From positions 19,083 through 83,082 of the forward strand of contig JBBDMM010000018.1 in NCBI GenBank assembly GCA_040878325.1: a DNA stretch of 64,000 nucleotides. Reading direction: 5' to 3'. The position numbers and the translations under genes were made by a program. The notes beneath the pieces are model-generated. The model made no database searches. It worked only from the letters and a program-made list of their open reading frames with translations, and was not told the origin of the DNA. This DNA is from Acidimicrobiia bacterium. GTDB lineage: Bacteria > Actinomycetota > Acidimicrobiia > Spongiisociales > UBA11373. Positions 8,501 through 16,256 of this stretch are shown here, in pieces; the stretch's first letter is position 1, and the number at the start of each line of letters is the position of its first letter.

Positions 8501-8571
8501 GCGCCGGCGGTGACCCGGACGGGTTCGAGCGGATGCTCGATGATCTTCTGCTGCTCGGCCGTGGGCTTCAT
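5509..8571 (-). CDS. adnB: AdnB-like SF1 helicase with RecB-type nuclease domain
   Basis: 1020 residues. UvrD/PcrA-type helicase motifs in order: Walker A TAGAGTGKTTT (21-31), ITFTHKAAGELASRLR (Ia), LLDEYQDTNP (II), GDSDQTIYEWRGA (III), TVHRAKGLEWPAVFLP (V) and YVAVTRARD (VI). The C-terminal third is a PD-(D/E)XK nuclease with GRIDAVYE and EVVDFKSG. It has an iron-sulfur Cys set: one Cys in LAGCPLRFYW and three in CRNCDFNRFC. The same layout in the upstream gene matches the mycobacterial AdnA-AdnB heterodimer that resects double-strand breaks. Start ATG 8571 overlaps the adnA stop (ATGA), so subunits are made in a coupled way. The open frame extends to 9387 upstream, but that part is adnA out of frame. 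The A/B assignment follows gene order and is less certain than the family. Confidence 0.88.
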   Translation of the reverse strand: MKPTAEQQKIIEHPLEPVRVTAGAGTGKTTTMALRLAHLVRENGLEPEQALGITFTHKAAGELASRLREYLPEMAAHGREVEVATYHGFAHGLLREFGPMVGVPRGVQVITPGYVRQLLRDSLGAKPRTHLDLTIPGSRVAELVTLSSSIGDHLAAVDLVREHLTGDAAVDGPRLELVEVIADYQARKDRLGVLDYADLVVRAHRLLTEVPEVAARVRDRYRVVLLDEYQDTNPGQREMLRAIFGGGFPVTAVGDSDQTIYEWRGASPANFNRFPEHFPLASGEPSPSLDLSTNWRSAVSIIDVANAVRGRIVTRSPLDRLNPRPNAPEGSVRTHWLHSAVEEARWIAAEAEWLHEGGLAWSDIAVLFRKHRQMGLVREALEHRGIPVEVASLGGLLEVPEVADLHAWLRILGKPDDAPALIRLLLGASYRLGLGDLAPLAAWVRARSRPRDEDSPIGWAILEAIDDLESVDGLSPEARRRLEGFRSRYRDLLEIAQGVSLVELSRRVLDRTGAWPEVDALDGAARLSARLNLYRFLDLAEEWSPLEGAPSLQAFLEHLEVLQDENTSDELDTARISSEDAVVLITVHRAKGLEWPAVFLPALCKGTFPSGIRSYEDPRSKPEVMPRELRLDASDLPHLGEDPDERKAALLGAHSDQEWRTAYVAVTRARDVLIATGAFWYTEKTAKERSELFAVIDQLANPAPGRCEEPGDPPVTLRFDSERAAEPDPLFADGWRSALATAVTDRSTVRNLAKEAGVSVAYDAAVDQLQLKLDGLPTPGDTSPTDPPFRTSVTGLVTLAGCPLRFYWTEVERLPRKPTPAARRGVEVHRKIELHNRGTVAFDEADETFYDAVDGYEGPVTSAYDKFLASRFADRLPLLVEAPFDLLVEGVRVAGRIDAVYEDEPGSWEVVDFKSGRPSDDPARRVQLEAYAVAAEEAGFSGGRAPDKTRVTFAYLGGDAIVEQSEVVDREWLAGARTHLAELVGVATGDVFPAAPSAACRNCDFNRFCEPGTAWLAANA

Positions 8572-11501
8572 GAGGCGAATGCCTCCCGGCCCTCGGGCCA
8601 TTCGGGGCATACGGAGCGGACGGCGCATCCATCGCAAGCAGGCCCGGGGATGGGGGTCCAGTCTTCGCCGAAAATTCCTCGCTGCGCGTCGGCCATCGCT
8701 GTTTCGACCAGAGGGAGGTTGGCGAGATCGAACCTGCGGGTGGTGACGCTCTTGGCCCTGGTGGCCGGGAACCACAATTCGGCGCCGCCCACCGGGTCGT
8801 CGGATGAGTCGGTGGCGAGGGCATAGAAGCCCAACTGGACCGACTGGGCTGCCGCGGGCACGCCGGGCACTGTGGTGCCGGTCTTGTAGTCGATGATCCA
8901 ACGGCCATCGGGCCGGCGCTCGATCCGGTCGACCCGACCCGACCAGGTGACGCCGTCGACCTCGTGGGTGACCCGCTGCTCCAGGCTCACGGCGGGACCC
9001 TGGCCCGGCCAGGCCTCGTAGAGCTTGGTGGCGATCCGCACCGCCCGTGCCTTCCACGCCTCGGCCCATGCCTCGGAGCCGAAGGCCACGGGGTCGAACT
9101 CCTCGTCGAGGATCCGCAAGGCAGTCGCCAGGTCGGCGTGGTCGGCCCCTTGCTTGCGAGCGCCTTCCTCCGCAAGCTCGAAGACACGGTGGAGCACCGA
9201 TCCGAGTTCCTGGTACACCGAGCCGCCGTCGTCGACGTGGAGCAACCGGCTGAACACATACTTCCGGGGGCACGAGATGTAGGCGTCGGCGGCGCTCGGC
9301 GAGAGCGACATCCCGGGGGAGACCAGCCCATGGTCGGGACCTCGATCGAGGATCCCGGCGAACTCTGATGGGGGCCGGGGGTGCCACTCGGCTTCGTCGG
9401 TGAGGGCCGCCAGAGCGGCAAGCCGGGTCGCCGCAGGGAGCAGCGGGTCGCGCACCTGTCGCCGCAGCCAGGCCTCGGCCTCGAGCGGTGTGGTGGGGTC
9501 GACCCAGGGCGGCGGCGGCTGTGAAGCCTCCTCCATCGAGGACCCCGCCACGAGGGGGAGCACCCGGCTCGGATTACCCGAGGTGCCCTCGTTGGGGGCG
9601 ACCGTGCAGGTGAAGACCACCCGCAGGCGGGCACGACACATGGCGGTGTAAACGAGCCGCATTTCCTCCTGCAGCCGGAACCGCAGGTAGCCGGCATCGT
9701 CCTCACCCTGGTTGGGCGACAGATGGCGGGCGCCGAGCAGCGAGTCGCGTGTGCGCAGGTCGGGGAGCACCCCTTCGCGGGCGTCGGCGACGATGACCAC
9801 GTCGAACTCCAACCCCTTGGCCTGGTGGAGCGTGGTGAGGGCGACGCGGTCGACGCCGTGCTCCCGGTACTCGAGGAGGGGTTGTGCCTCGAAGTCCTCG
9901 CTGTCGACCACCGCTGCGTAGTCGACGAGCGAGGCGCGTGGGTTGCGTTCGCGCAGCCGGTCGAGGGCCTGGGCGAACGAGGCGAGCGCTGCCCGGTCGT
10001 CGGACCGGGCCGGTTCGGCGACAACTCGTTCGAAATGGGGGAGCCGCGTCCACAGCTCCCAGAACCCGTCGGCGGCGGGCTGTTTCGTCGCCCAGTCGCT
10101 GATCTTGAGGAAGGGGACGAGTGGGGCCGCCGCCGGGCTGCCGGTCACCGCGGTCAACCAATCGTCCCGCATCGCGATCCGCTCCAGGTCGCGGGCCGCC
10201 GACAGGGTGAGGCCGACCATCGGGCCGAGCAGCACCCGGCGCAGCGAATTGGAGCGTTCGGGCTCGGGCCGGGCGACGGCGGCGACCAGATCGAGGACCG
10301 GGCGGATGGCGGGGTGATCGACGAGCCGGGCGTCGGGGGGGTCGTGGGGAATCCGGCGGCGGTCGAGGGCCCGGGACAGCTCGGGGAGGAAGCGCCGCTT
10401 CGAGCGCACCACCACCGCCATGCGTAGATAGGGGATGTTGTCGCGAAGGTGGACTCGCTGCAGCTCGGAGGCGATCCACTCCGCTTCATTGGACGCCTGG
10501 TCGAAGGCGTAGGTCTCCACCGAGCCATCCCCCGGGGCGGGCACCACCGGGCCGGCCGCTCCCGGCAGGCCTGCCCCCGCCGTAACTCGCACCGCGGCGT
10601 CGAGGATCGCCCGGGGTACCCGGAATGAGGTGGTGAGGACTATGCGCCGTGCCGGTTCGCCGTCGGCGCCTCGAAACCGTTCGGGGAAGGCGGCGACATT
10701 CGACAGCTCGGCGCCCCGGAACGAGTAGATCGACTGATAGGGATCGCCCGCGGCCGTGACATTTCCGTGCGGCTGGCAGATTCGCTCGACCATGCGCGCC
10801 TGGGCAACGGTCGTGTCCTGATACTCGTCGACGAGGACGTACTGAAACGCCGCCGCGATCGCTTCGCGTACCGACGGTGCCTCCAGCAGACGGACCGCCT
10901 CGGCCTGGAGGGTGCCGTAGTCGATGCGGTCGCGTTCGAGCAGCGCGACGCGGTACCTGCGGAAGAAGGCGGGGAGCGCCCGCCAGTCAGCCCGGCCCCT
11001 GGCGGCGATCTCGTCGGGCCCCATCAGCCGCTCGGATGCCCGTTGCATGAAATCGGTGACCTCGTCGGCGAAGCTGCGCGAACCGAGCATCGTGCGGAAG
11101 GGCAGCGGCCAGTCGCTCGCGTCCTCGGCGGCGAGCAACTCCGAGATCAACGCCACATGCTCGGGGCCGGTGAGGATCTGGGGGGCGGTTGCCCAGTCGC
11201 CGGCAGATCCGTGTGCTTCGACCACCCGCATCGCCAGCGCGTGGAAAGTCATGGCCGGGACGACAGTGAGCGACCGCTCGATCCCGGCGACGACTCGGGA
11301 GCGGAGCTCGGCTGCACCACGTCGGGAGAATGACAGCAGGAGCACCTGTTCCGGGGCGACGCCCGAGGCGATCAGATGGCGCGCCCGGCGCGCCAGGAAC
11401 TCGGTCTTGCCGGCTCCCGGCCCGGCGACCACCAACTGAGGGCCCTCGGTATCGGCAATCGCCGCATCCCAGCCCTCCGGCTCTACAAGCAGTTCACGCA
11501 C
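8568..11501 (-). CDS. adnA: AdnA-like SF1 helicase with RecB-type nuclease domain
   Basis: 977 residues from GTG 11501. Walker A is AGPGAGKTEF (26-35), followed by LLSFSRRGAAELRSRV, VLVDEYQDTT, GDPYQSIYSFRGAE, TLHQAKGLEFDVVIVAD and YTAMCRARLRVVF. The C-terminal nuclease has GRVDRIERR and WIIDYKTG, with a four-Cys cluster split between ISCPRKYVF and CDGCAVRSVC. Together with adnB it should form the end-resection motor used in actinobacterial break repair. The start choice: a TACCTT box lies exactly 6 nt before this GTG, matching the leaderless pattern seen elsewhere in the window. The longer frame to 11594 would translate the intergenic composite repeat (ERSEGPP) and is rejected. The operon is adnA-adnB-plsY. 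Confidence 0.87.
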   Translation of the reverse strand: MRELLVEPEGWDAAIADTEGPQLVVAGPGAGKTEFLARRARHLIASGVAPEQVLLLSFSRRGAAELRSRVVAGIERSLTVVPAMTFHALAMRVVEAHGSAGDWATAPQILTGPEHVALISELLAAEDASDWPLPFRTMLGSRSFADEVTDFMQRASERLMGPDEIAARGRADWRALPAFFRRYRVALLERDRIDYGTLQAEAVRLLEAPSVREAIAAAFQYVLVDEYQDTTVAQARMVERICQPHGNVTAAGDPYQSIYSFRGAELSNVAAFPERFRGADGEPARRIVLTTSFRVPRAILDAAVRVTAGAGLPGAAGPVVPAPGDGSVETYAFDQASNEAEWIASELQRVHLRDNIPYLRMAVVVRSKRRFLPELSRALDRRRIPHDPPDARLVDHPAIRPVLDLVAAVARPEPERSNSLRRVLLGPMVGLTLSAARDLERIAMRDDWLTAVTGSPAAAPLVPFLKISDWATKQPAADGFWELWTRLPHFERVVAEPARSDDRAALASFAQALDRLRERNPRASLVDYAAVVDSEDFEAQPLLEYREHGVDRVALTTLHQAKGLEFDVVIVADAREGVLPDLRTRDSLLGARHLSPNQGEDDAGYLRFRLQEEMRLVYTAMCRARLRVVFTCTVAPNEGTSGNPSRVLPLVAGSSMEEASQPPPPWVDPTTPLEAEAWLRRQVRDPLLPAATRLAALAALTDEAEWHPRPPSEFAGILDRGPDHGLVSPGMSLSPSAADAYISCPRKYVFSRLLHVDDGGSVYQELGSVLHRVFELAEEGARKQGADHADLATALRILDEEFDPVAFGSEAWAEAWKARAVRIATKLYEAWPGQGPAVSLEQRVTHEVDGVTWSGRVDRIERRPDGRWIIDYKTGTTVPGVPAAAQSVQLGFYALATDSSDDPVGGAELWFPATRAKSVTTRRFDLANLPLVETAMADAQRGIFGEDWTPIPGPACDGCAVRSVCPEWPEGREAFAS

Positions 11502-11507
11502 GATGTG

Positions 11508-11513
11508 AAGGTA
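11508..11513 (-). promoter_or_regulatory. -10 box TACCTT of adnA (leaderless pattern)
   Basis: On the minus strand TACCTT is separated from GTG 11501 by six bases (CACATC). The expected transcription start coincides with the start codon. No convincing -35 box. Confidence 0.45.
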
Positions 11514-11538
11514 ACGGTTAGGTGTGACACGCGGGGGC

Positions 11539-11572
11539 CCTTCGCTTCGCTCGGCCCCCGCAATTCGCAATA
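11539..11572 (+). repeat. Composite repeat: CGCTCGGCC head plus GCAATTC heptamers
   Basis: CCCTTCGCTTCGCTCGGCCCCC is followed by GCAATTC and GCAATAA. It is one of about six copies of a head-plus-heptamer element; others are at 19704-19738, 24490-24529, 41581-41619, 57877-57919 and 62420-62457. Confidence 0.6.
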
Positions 11573-11619
11573 ACGCAAGAACGGGTGATCGCACTCGACG
11601 GGGTCAGGTCGGATCTTGC

Positions 11620-11647
11620 GGATGGAGGATGGAGGATGGCGGATGGC
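11620..11647. repeat. Heptamer array, unit GGATGG(A/C), 4 copies
   Basis: GGATGGA twice then GGATGGC twice, abutting the stop codon of the DUF488 gene at 11650. The unit differs by one base from the GGCGGAT unit at 443-480 after rotation. Confidence 0.8.
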
Positions 11648-11649
11648 TC

Positions 11650-12126
11650 TCAGATTCCCAGTGGCTCCTGATGCATCTGGGTGGTGCCGTCGTGGCGGAG
11701 GTGGAGGACCCGGGCGCCGCGGTCGAGCAAGGCGGGGGTGATGAGGGTGGACCGGTGGCAGTTGGCTGGGTCCTCCTCGGCGCAGAGGATGGCGACGGGT
11801 CCGCCTGCGGCGATTTCGAGGAGCAGGCCGAGGTCGGCGGCGAAGCCGGGGGTGGCGGCGATGCGGGCGGGGTCCGGCAGACCATCGGGCCCTTGCAGGG
11901 AGGGGTGGGTGGGCCGGCCCCCGAGCTGGCGGCCGAGAAATCGATAGCCGATACCCGCGTCGGCGCACATTTGGTCGAGAAGGGGGCGGGCGAAGTCGGG
12001 CGCGTGGGTGCTGTACGGAGCCGAGCGGATGTCGATCAGAGTGCTGACTCCGGCCTCACGGAGAAGGGCCGCAATCCTCTCGAACGGCTCGCGTCCATGA
12101 CCGACGGTGTAGATCGTGACGGTCAA
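11650..12126 (-). CDS. DUF488 family protein
   Basis: About 158 residues, starting TVTIYTVGHGREPFERIAALL. DUF488 hallmarks are the N-terminal TVGHG, TLIDIRSAPYS, the FLGRQLGG middle motif and the C-terminal CAEEDPANCHRSTL with two conserved Cys and CHR. The family is widespread and its biochemistry is unsettled. The start is uncertain: TTG 12126 has a purine-rich stretch (GAAGGGGG) about 9 bases before it, whereas the open frame reaches ATG 12189, which would overlap the divergent glutamate dehydrogenase start. The TTG leaves about 60 bp of shared upstream DNA. A heptamer array touches the stop. Confidence 0.8.
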   Translation of the reverse strand: MTVTIYTVGHGREPFERIAALLREAGVSTLIDIRSAPYSTHAPDFARPLLDQMCADAGIGYRFLGRQLGGRPTHPSLQGPDGLPDPARIAATPGFAADLGLLLEIAAGGPVAILCAEEDPANCHRSTLITPALLDRGARVLHLRHDGTTQMHQEPLGI

Positions 12127-12187
12127 GCTGGCGGCCCCCTTCGACCCGTTAGATTGGACTTCCCGCCATTCTGCTGGAAAGAGGACC

Positions 12188-13474
12188 ATGGAGCAGAAGT
12201 TCGTCGGTGAGGGTCTGCGCGAGTGGGACTCACCGCTCTACCAAGAAGCGTTGCACCAGTTCGACCGGGTCGCCGAGATGACCGGCCTCGACGACAACAT
12301 CGCCGAACGGCTCCGAGTGCCACAGCGATCGATCATCGTCACCTTCCCGTATCGGCGGGACGACTACTCGGACGTCGAGAGCCTGTTCGGGTACCGGGTT
12401 CAGCATCTCCTCACGATGGGTCCCACCAAGGGCGGCATCCGTTACTCCCCCGACGTGAACCTCGGTGAGGTCGCCGCCCTGGCGATGCTGATGACGTGGA
12501 AGTGCGCCATCGTCGGCCTGCCGTTCGGCGGGGCCAAGGGTGGGGTGCGAGTGGATCCGCTCACCCTCAGCCGGTCGGAGAAGCAACGCGTCACCCGCCG
12601 GTACACCGCCGAGATCATCGACTTCATCGGCCCCAACAAGGACATCCCCGCCCCCGACATGGGTACCGACGAGCAGACCATGGCGTGGATCATGGACACC
12701 TACAGCCAGCAGAAGGGCCACGCCGTGCCGGCGGTCGTCACTGGTAAGCCCCCGGCGCTCGGCGGTTCAGTCGCTCGTCGCGAGGCGACTGGTCGGGGAA
12801 TGGTCAGCCTTTTGCCGGTGGCCGCCCAACAGATCGGTCTCACCGTGGAAGGAGCGCGCGTCTCCGTCCATGGATTCGGGAATGTCGGCCGCTATGCGGC
12901 AGTGGCCGCCCACCAACTCGGCACCAAGGTGGTTGCGATCTCCGACATCTCCGGCGGGGCCCACAACGGAAATGGGCTCGATATCGACGAGGCGATGGCC
13001 TATGTCGACAAGAACCGGACCCTCGAGGGTTACAACGGCGGTGGCGACCGCATCACCAACGAGGAGATCCTCGCCATCGACTGCGACGTGCTGATGCCGT
13101 GCGCCACCGGGGGAGTGATCACCGAGGCCAACGCCGGGGATGTGAAGGCGAAGATGATCATGGAAGGCGCCAACGGGCCGACCACTCTCGCCGCCGACGA
13201 CATTCTCAGAGACCGGGGGGTGCTGGTGATCCCCGACATCCTCGCCAACGCCGGTGGCGTGACCGTCTCCTACTTCGAATGGGTCCAGGACCTGCAGAAC
13301 TACTTCTGGTCGGAGTCGGAGATCGTGGGGCGGCTGCGCGAGATCATGAGCCGGGCTTACGACGAAGTGTCGTCGGTGGCGACGAAGCACAACACCGACC
13401 TGCGCACCGCCGCCCTCATCAAGGGGATTCGCCGAGTCGCCGAGGCCAAACTGGCCCGCGGCGTCTTTCCGTAG
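12188..13474 (+). CDS. gdhA: Glu/Leu/Phe/Val dehydrogenase (glutamate dehydrogenase)
   Basis: 428 residues, typical for hexameric GDH of about 420 residues. Substrate-domain motifs: GPTKGGIRYSPDV with its conserved Lys, then LPFGGAKGGVRVDP containing the catalytic Lys, and PAPDMGTDE. The NAD(P) domain begins near VSVHGFGNVGRYAA (GxGxxG) followed by VVAISDISG, and ends in PDILANAGGVTVSYFEWVQ. The Asp in ISDISG at the strand-2 end suggests NAD preference, by inference. It interconverts glutamate and 2-oxoglutarate plus ammonia. Start ATG 12188 follows GAGGA; the open frame reaches further upstream but into the divergent gene. It is monocistronic and convergent with the nuclease gene at 13490. 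Confidence 0.93.
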   Translation: MEQKFVGEGLREWDSPLYQEALHQFDRVAEMTGLDDNIAERLRVPQRSIIVTFPYRRDDYSDVESLFGYRVQHLLTMGPTKGGIRYSPDVNLGEVAALAMLMTWKCAIVGLPFGGAKGGVRVDPLTLSRSEKQRVTRRYTAEIIDFIGPNKDIPAPDMGTDEQTMAWIMDTYSQQKGHAVPAVVTGKPPALGGSVARREATGRGMVSLLPVAAQQIGLTVEGARVSVHGFGNVGRYAAVAAHQLGTKVVAISDISGGAHNGNGLDIDEAMAYVDKNRTLEGYNGGGDRITNEEILAIDCDVLMPCATGGVITEANAGDVKAKMIMEGANGPTTLAADDILRDRGVLVIPDILANAGGVTVSYFEWVQDLQNYFWSESEIVGRLREIMSRAYDEVSSVATKHNTDLRTAALIKGIRRVAEAKLARGVFP

Positions 13475-13489
13475 GCCGGGGCTACGCCT

Positions 13490-14284
13490 CTATTGGCCTG
13501 CCGCCGCCAATGCCTTGGCCGCGACCTCCGTGCCCGCCCATGCGGGGCAGATCGATTGGAACGAGCACCAGTCGCAGAGGCGGCTGACCCGTGGGGGGAA
13601 CCGTTCTTCGTCGATGGCCTTGTCGATCGCGGACCAGAGCGCTCGCAGTTGACGGTCCATCGCGTCCAGTTGGGCGTCGTTCACCGGGATCCGGTACACC
13701 GTCGGCCCGTTCAAGTACATCAGCTGGATCTCGTCGGGAGTGCGCCCGGTCTTGCGGCGGATCAACAGCGCATAGATCTTGAGAGCGAAGAATGCCGGAA
13801 GGGCGTATCGCTCGGGGGGCGCCTTTCCCGTCTTGTAGTCGGTGATCACCAGCCGGCCATCGGCGGTCTCCTCCATCCGGTCGAGGATTCCCCGGATGGT
13901 GATGCCTTCGAGATCCTCGAGCATGTCGAGTTCGCGATCGATGGGATCGAACGAGGTGGGGTCCTCGATCGAGAAGTAGTTGGCCAACAGGGCGAGACTC
14001 TCGATCCCCCAGGCTCGTTCCTCCTCGGTCGTCTCGAACAGGCCCTCGTATTCGCCCATCCGCACCTCGGCCCAAGCGACGCGGAACAGATCGAAGAGCA
14101 CTTCGGGCGTTCGGCCTGCGGCGGGTAGGTCGAACAGCCGTTGCAGAGCGAGGTGAGCCGTGGTGCCTCGTGCCTGATAGACCGTGGTCGGTTCAGGCAG
14201 GCGGTCGATCGCTCGGAATTTGAAGAGCTGGGGGCAGGTCTTGAAATCGCTTGCCCGGCTCGGACTCAATGTCTCCAGTCCCAT
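13490..14284 (-). CDS. RecB-family single-domain nuclease with iron-sulfur cysteines
   Basis: 264 residues. The N-terminal LSPSRASDFKTCPQLFKFRAIDRLP carries the first Cys (CPxxFKF). The middle holds the PD-(D/E)XK core: GILDRMEETADGRLVITDYKTGKAP (written here as two motifs, GILDRME and ITDYKTG), then FALKIYALLI. The end holds CDWCSFQSICPAW, completing a Cys1+Cys3 Fe-S cluster like AddB/Cas4-type nucleases. There is no helicase domain, so it resembles the stand-alone PD-(D/E)XK family proteins near AdnAB in actinobacteria rather than a complete RecB. It probably acts on single-strand ends during repair, by inference. TATAGT lies 8 nt before the ATG, hinting at its own near-leaderless promoter. 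Confidence 0.82.
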   Translation of the reverse strand: MGLETLSPSRASDFKTCPQLFKFRAIDRLPEPTTVYQARGTTAHLALQRLFDLPAAGRTPEVLFDLFRVAWAEVRMGEYEGLFETTEEERAWGIESLALLANYFSIEDPTSFDPIDRELDMLEDLEGITIRGILDRMEETADGRLVITDYKTGKAPPERYALPAFFALKIYALLIRRKTGRTPDEIQLMYLNGPTVYRIPVNDAQLDAMDRQLRALWSAIDKAIDEERFPPRVSRLCDWCSFQSICPAWAGTEVAAKALAAAGQ

Positions 14285-14300
14285 GCCTCGGGACTATACG

Positions 14301-15497
14301 TCACCCGACTGACACAGATGTAGTTCGGAGCTGCTTGCGGGGTCCGATGTCGCCTTCCAGGAGGCTGAAGACGAGCGACCCGACCGTCACCCAAACGGCG
14401 GCGATGAGGAACATCGACGAGTAGCCGAACCAGGTCACCAGGGCCCCGAACATCGGACCGCCGATGAGGGCCCCCATGTCGAACAGGCCGGTGAAGATCG
14501 CCGACGCGGACCCCCGGTCGGTGGAGGCAGCCCGGGTGAACGCCAGCGAGTACAGGATTGGGAACGCATAGGCGTGCCCCGCTCCGCAGAACGCTCCGGC
14601 CAGCAGAATCGATCCGCCGTCGCTGGCCGTCGCCAGCAGGACGAAACCGGTGGCGAAGACCAACATCGCCGGGTACAGCACTCGCTTGGGGCCGATCTTG
14701 TCCGGCAGCCATCCACCGACGAGCCGCAACGACATCGCGGTGCCGGCATAGGCAGCGAAGAAGCCGGCGACGGTCCCGATCCCCGTCTCATCCACGAACG
14801 TGCGCAGGAAGGTGAAGTAGGCGGTCAACGACAGGGCGAATACCAGGGTGAGCCACCACAGCGGGCGGAGGTTGGGCTGCTTCAGGGGGCGCAAGAAGGA
14901 CACCGCCCCGTCCTTGCCCATGGGAACGCACGATTCGGGAATCCGGGTGGAGAGCGCCAGTCCGATCACGCTGAGGCCGAGGGAAGTCAGGAAGAGGCCG
15001 TCGAAGTCCCAACGATCGAGCACGAACTCGCCGAGCACTCCGCCCAGCGCGATCGGTAGTAGCCCTGACACTCCGAAAAGGGCGAGGCCCTGGGTCCGCT
15101 TCCTTTCGGGAACCAGGTCGGCGGCGATCGTGTGGATGGCAGTGAACGCCAGCGCCACCCCGAAGCCATGGATGATCCGGATGGTGTAGAGCCACGGTCC
15201 GAGCGACGTCACCGTGAGGTAGAGGCCGAGGACGCAGACATTCACCGCGCCGCCGAGCAACAGCACCGGCCGCCGGCCGCGCCGGTCGAGTTCCCGGCCG
15301 AGGAGGGGGCGGGCCGCCAGTGCGCTGAGCGCCGTCGCCGCGACCACCAACCCGATCTCGACCTTGCTCGCCCCCACCCCCTCGAGGAACCGGGGGAAGT
15401 GGACGAACAGAAAGAAGGCGAGGCCCGACACGAGGCTTACCAGCCACGCGGCCACGAAGTGGGGGGTGAGGAGGCGGTCCATCGCGGCGCGGGACAT
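14301..15497 (-). CDS. Major facilitator superfamily transporter
   Basis: About 398 residues with 12 membrane helices. The loop between helices 2 and 3 carries RPLLGRELDRRGRRPVLLLG, a good match to the MFS signature GxLxDRxGRRP, and a partial repeat WLPDKIGPKRVLYPAM occurs after helix 8. The closing region has GLFDMGALIGGPMFGALV. Substrate is not predictable; drug or sugar-type efflux carriers look like this. Start is either ATG 15497 (chosen) or ATG 15482; neither has a clear ribosome site. The open frame continues upstream through the non-coding repeat region and should not be used. It lies tail to tail with nothing; the RecB-like gene follows in the same direction 16 bp on. Confidence 0.85.
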   Translation of the reverse strand: MSRAAMDRLLTPHFVAAWLVSLVSGLAFFLFVHFPRFLEGVGASKVEIGLVVAATALSALAARPLLGRELDRRGRRPVLLLGGAVNVCVLGLYLTVTSLGPWLYTIRIIHGFGVALAFTAIHTIAADLVPERKRTQGLALFGVSGLLPIALGGVLGEFVLDRWDFDGLFLTSLGLSVIGLALSTRIPESCVPMGKDGAVSFLRPLKQPNLRPLWWLTLVFALSLTAYFTFLRTFVDETGIGTVAGFFAAYAGTAMSLRLVGGWLPDKIGPKRVLYPAMLVFATGFVLLATASDGGSILLAGAFCGAGHAYAFPILYSLAFTRAASTDRGSASAIFTGLFDMGALIGGPMFGALVTWFGYSSMFLIAAVWVTVGSLVFSLLEGDIGPRKQLRTTSVSVG

Positions 15498-15526
15498 TAG
15501 AACTGCCGCACGCCACCGGAATCCCG

Positions 15527-15877
15527 CGCGAAAACTCGGGTAGGCACGCGAAAACGAGATAGCAGTTTCGGTTGCCCGCGTCGTGGGCAAGGTCGTATGG
15601 TGCCCCCAGTTCTTCCCGAGGATCCGAAAGGAAACACGGGAGGCGGCCCCGGGGACCACCCCGCAAGGGGTCGCCGGAGAGGGTCTTCGGGCTCACTTCG
15701 GCGCCACGGGGCCACGGCCCACCGCTGGGCTTCGGTCCAGCAGGAGGGTGCCGGGCGGTGGCAACACCGGTCGGTTCCCCCTGGGGAGCAGCCCGCAAGG
15801 GTTTGCTCAACGGGGGGACATGGAGCCCCGAGAGGGCTGCGGCTTCGGCCAAAGCTTTCTCGGGGTTCCACCTTTTT
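15527..15877 (+). ncRNA. Candidate structured non-coding unit 1
   Basis: Non-coding unit of 351 bp. It opens with CGCGAAAACTC (15527), a second CGCGAAA at +20 and ATAGC at +32. It closes with a 40-nt hairpin (15826-15865): CCCCGAGA and TCTCGGGG arms around an inner GGC-TTCG-GCC tetraloop stem, then TTTTT at 15873-15877. Unit 2 repeats all these features at identical spacing while the interior differs. The U-run suggests plus-strand transcription ending here. On the minus strand the same bases can be read as an open frame, but both units share nucleotides rather than a clear protein. No match to RNase P, tmRNA, 6S or SRP RNA was recognised. Confidence 0.45.
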
Positions 15878-15879
15878 GG

Positions 15880-15939
15880 AGTCTCCAGTCTCCAGTCTCT
15901 CCAGTCTCCAGATTCCAGTCTCCAGTGACTGGAGACTGG
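15880..15939. repeat. Heptamer array AGTCTCC with terminal 12-bp palindrome
   Basis: Several copies of AGTCTCC, some with 2-3 base slips, lie between the two structured units. The last part, CCAGTCTCCAGT-G-ACTGGAGACTGG (15915-15939), is a perfect inverted repeat: the array turns over and reads in the other strand. The reverse unit GACTGGA recurs at 39787. Confidence 0.75.
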
Positions 15940-15946
15940 AATTGCC

Positions 15947-16256
15947 CGCGAAAACTCCGGCTGAGACGCGAAATCCATATAGCGTTCTGGCTTGCGCTCG
16001 GTGGGGGTGGCACGTACTGTCCCACTTGTCCAAGCAGCGATGCGGGGATGCCAAGAGCCGGTAACGGCAGGCGGCGGCTTCCGACCTAGCTCCTTCGGGA
16101 GGGTCGCATCGGCCGAAAGGTACGGTGCGGTCGCCGGGCCGGCTTTGACACCGAACTTCGGTTCGAGGTCAGGGACAGGAGCGATTCGCAAGGAGCGCTT
16201 CGATCGGAACAACCCCGAGAGGGTGGAGGCTTCGGCCAAGACTCCCTCGGGGTTTT
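15947..16256 (+). ncRNA. Candidate structured non-coding unit 2
   Basis: Second unit, 310 bp. CGCGAAAACTC (15947), second CGCGAAA at +20 and ATAGC at +32 are spaced exactly as in unit 1. The closing 40-nt hairpin (16213-16252) has CCCCGAG and CTCGGGG outer arms, the same GGC-TTCG-GCC cap, and TTTT at 16253-16256. The interior has other hairpin candidates such as CTCCTTCGGGAG at 16090-16101. Together with unit 1 it fills most of the 913-bp gap between the MFS and PH-domain genes. The rest of the gap (16257-16398) shows nothing I can name. Confidence 0.45.

Noticed and set aside
8572..9387. Upstream extension of adnB to 9387
   Set aside because: It is adnA read out of frame; ATG 8571 with ATGA coupling fits the helicase N-terminus.
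15600..15830. RNase P RNA or tmRNA
   Set aside because: No GAGGAAAGTCC-type core, no ACAGAAA-type box and no tRNA-like end seen.
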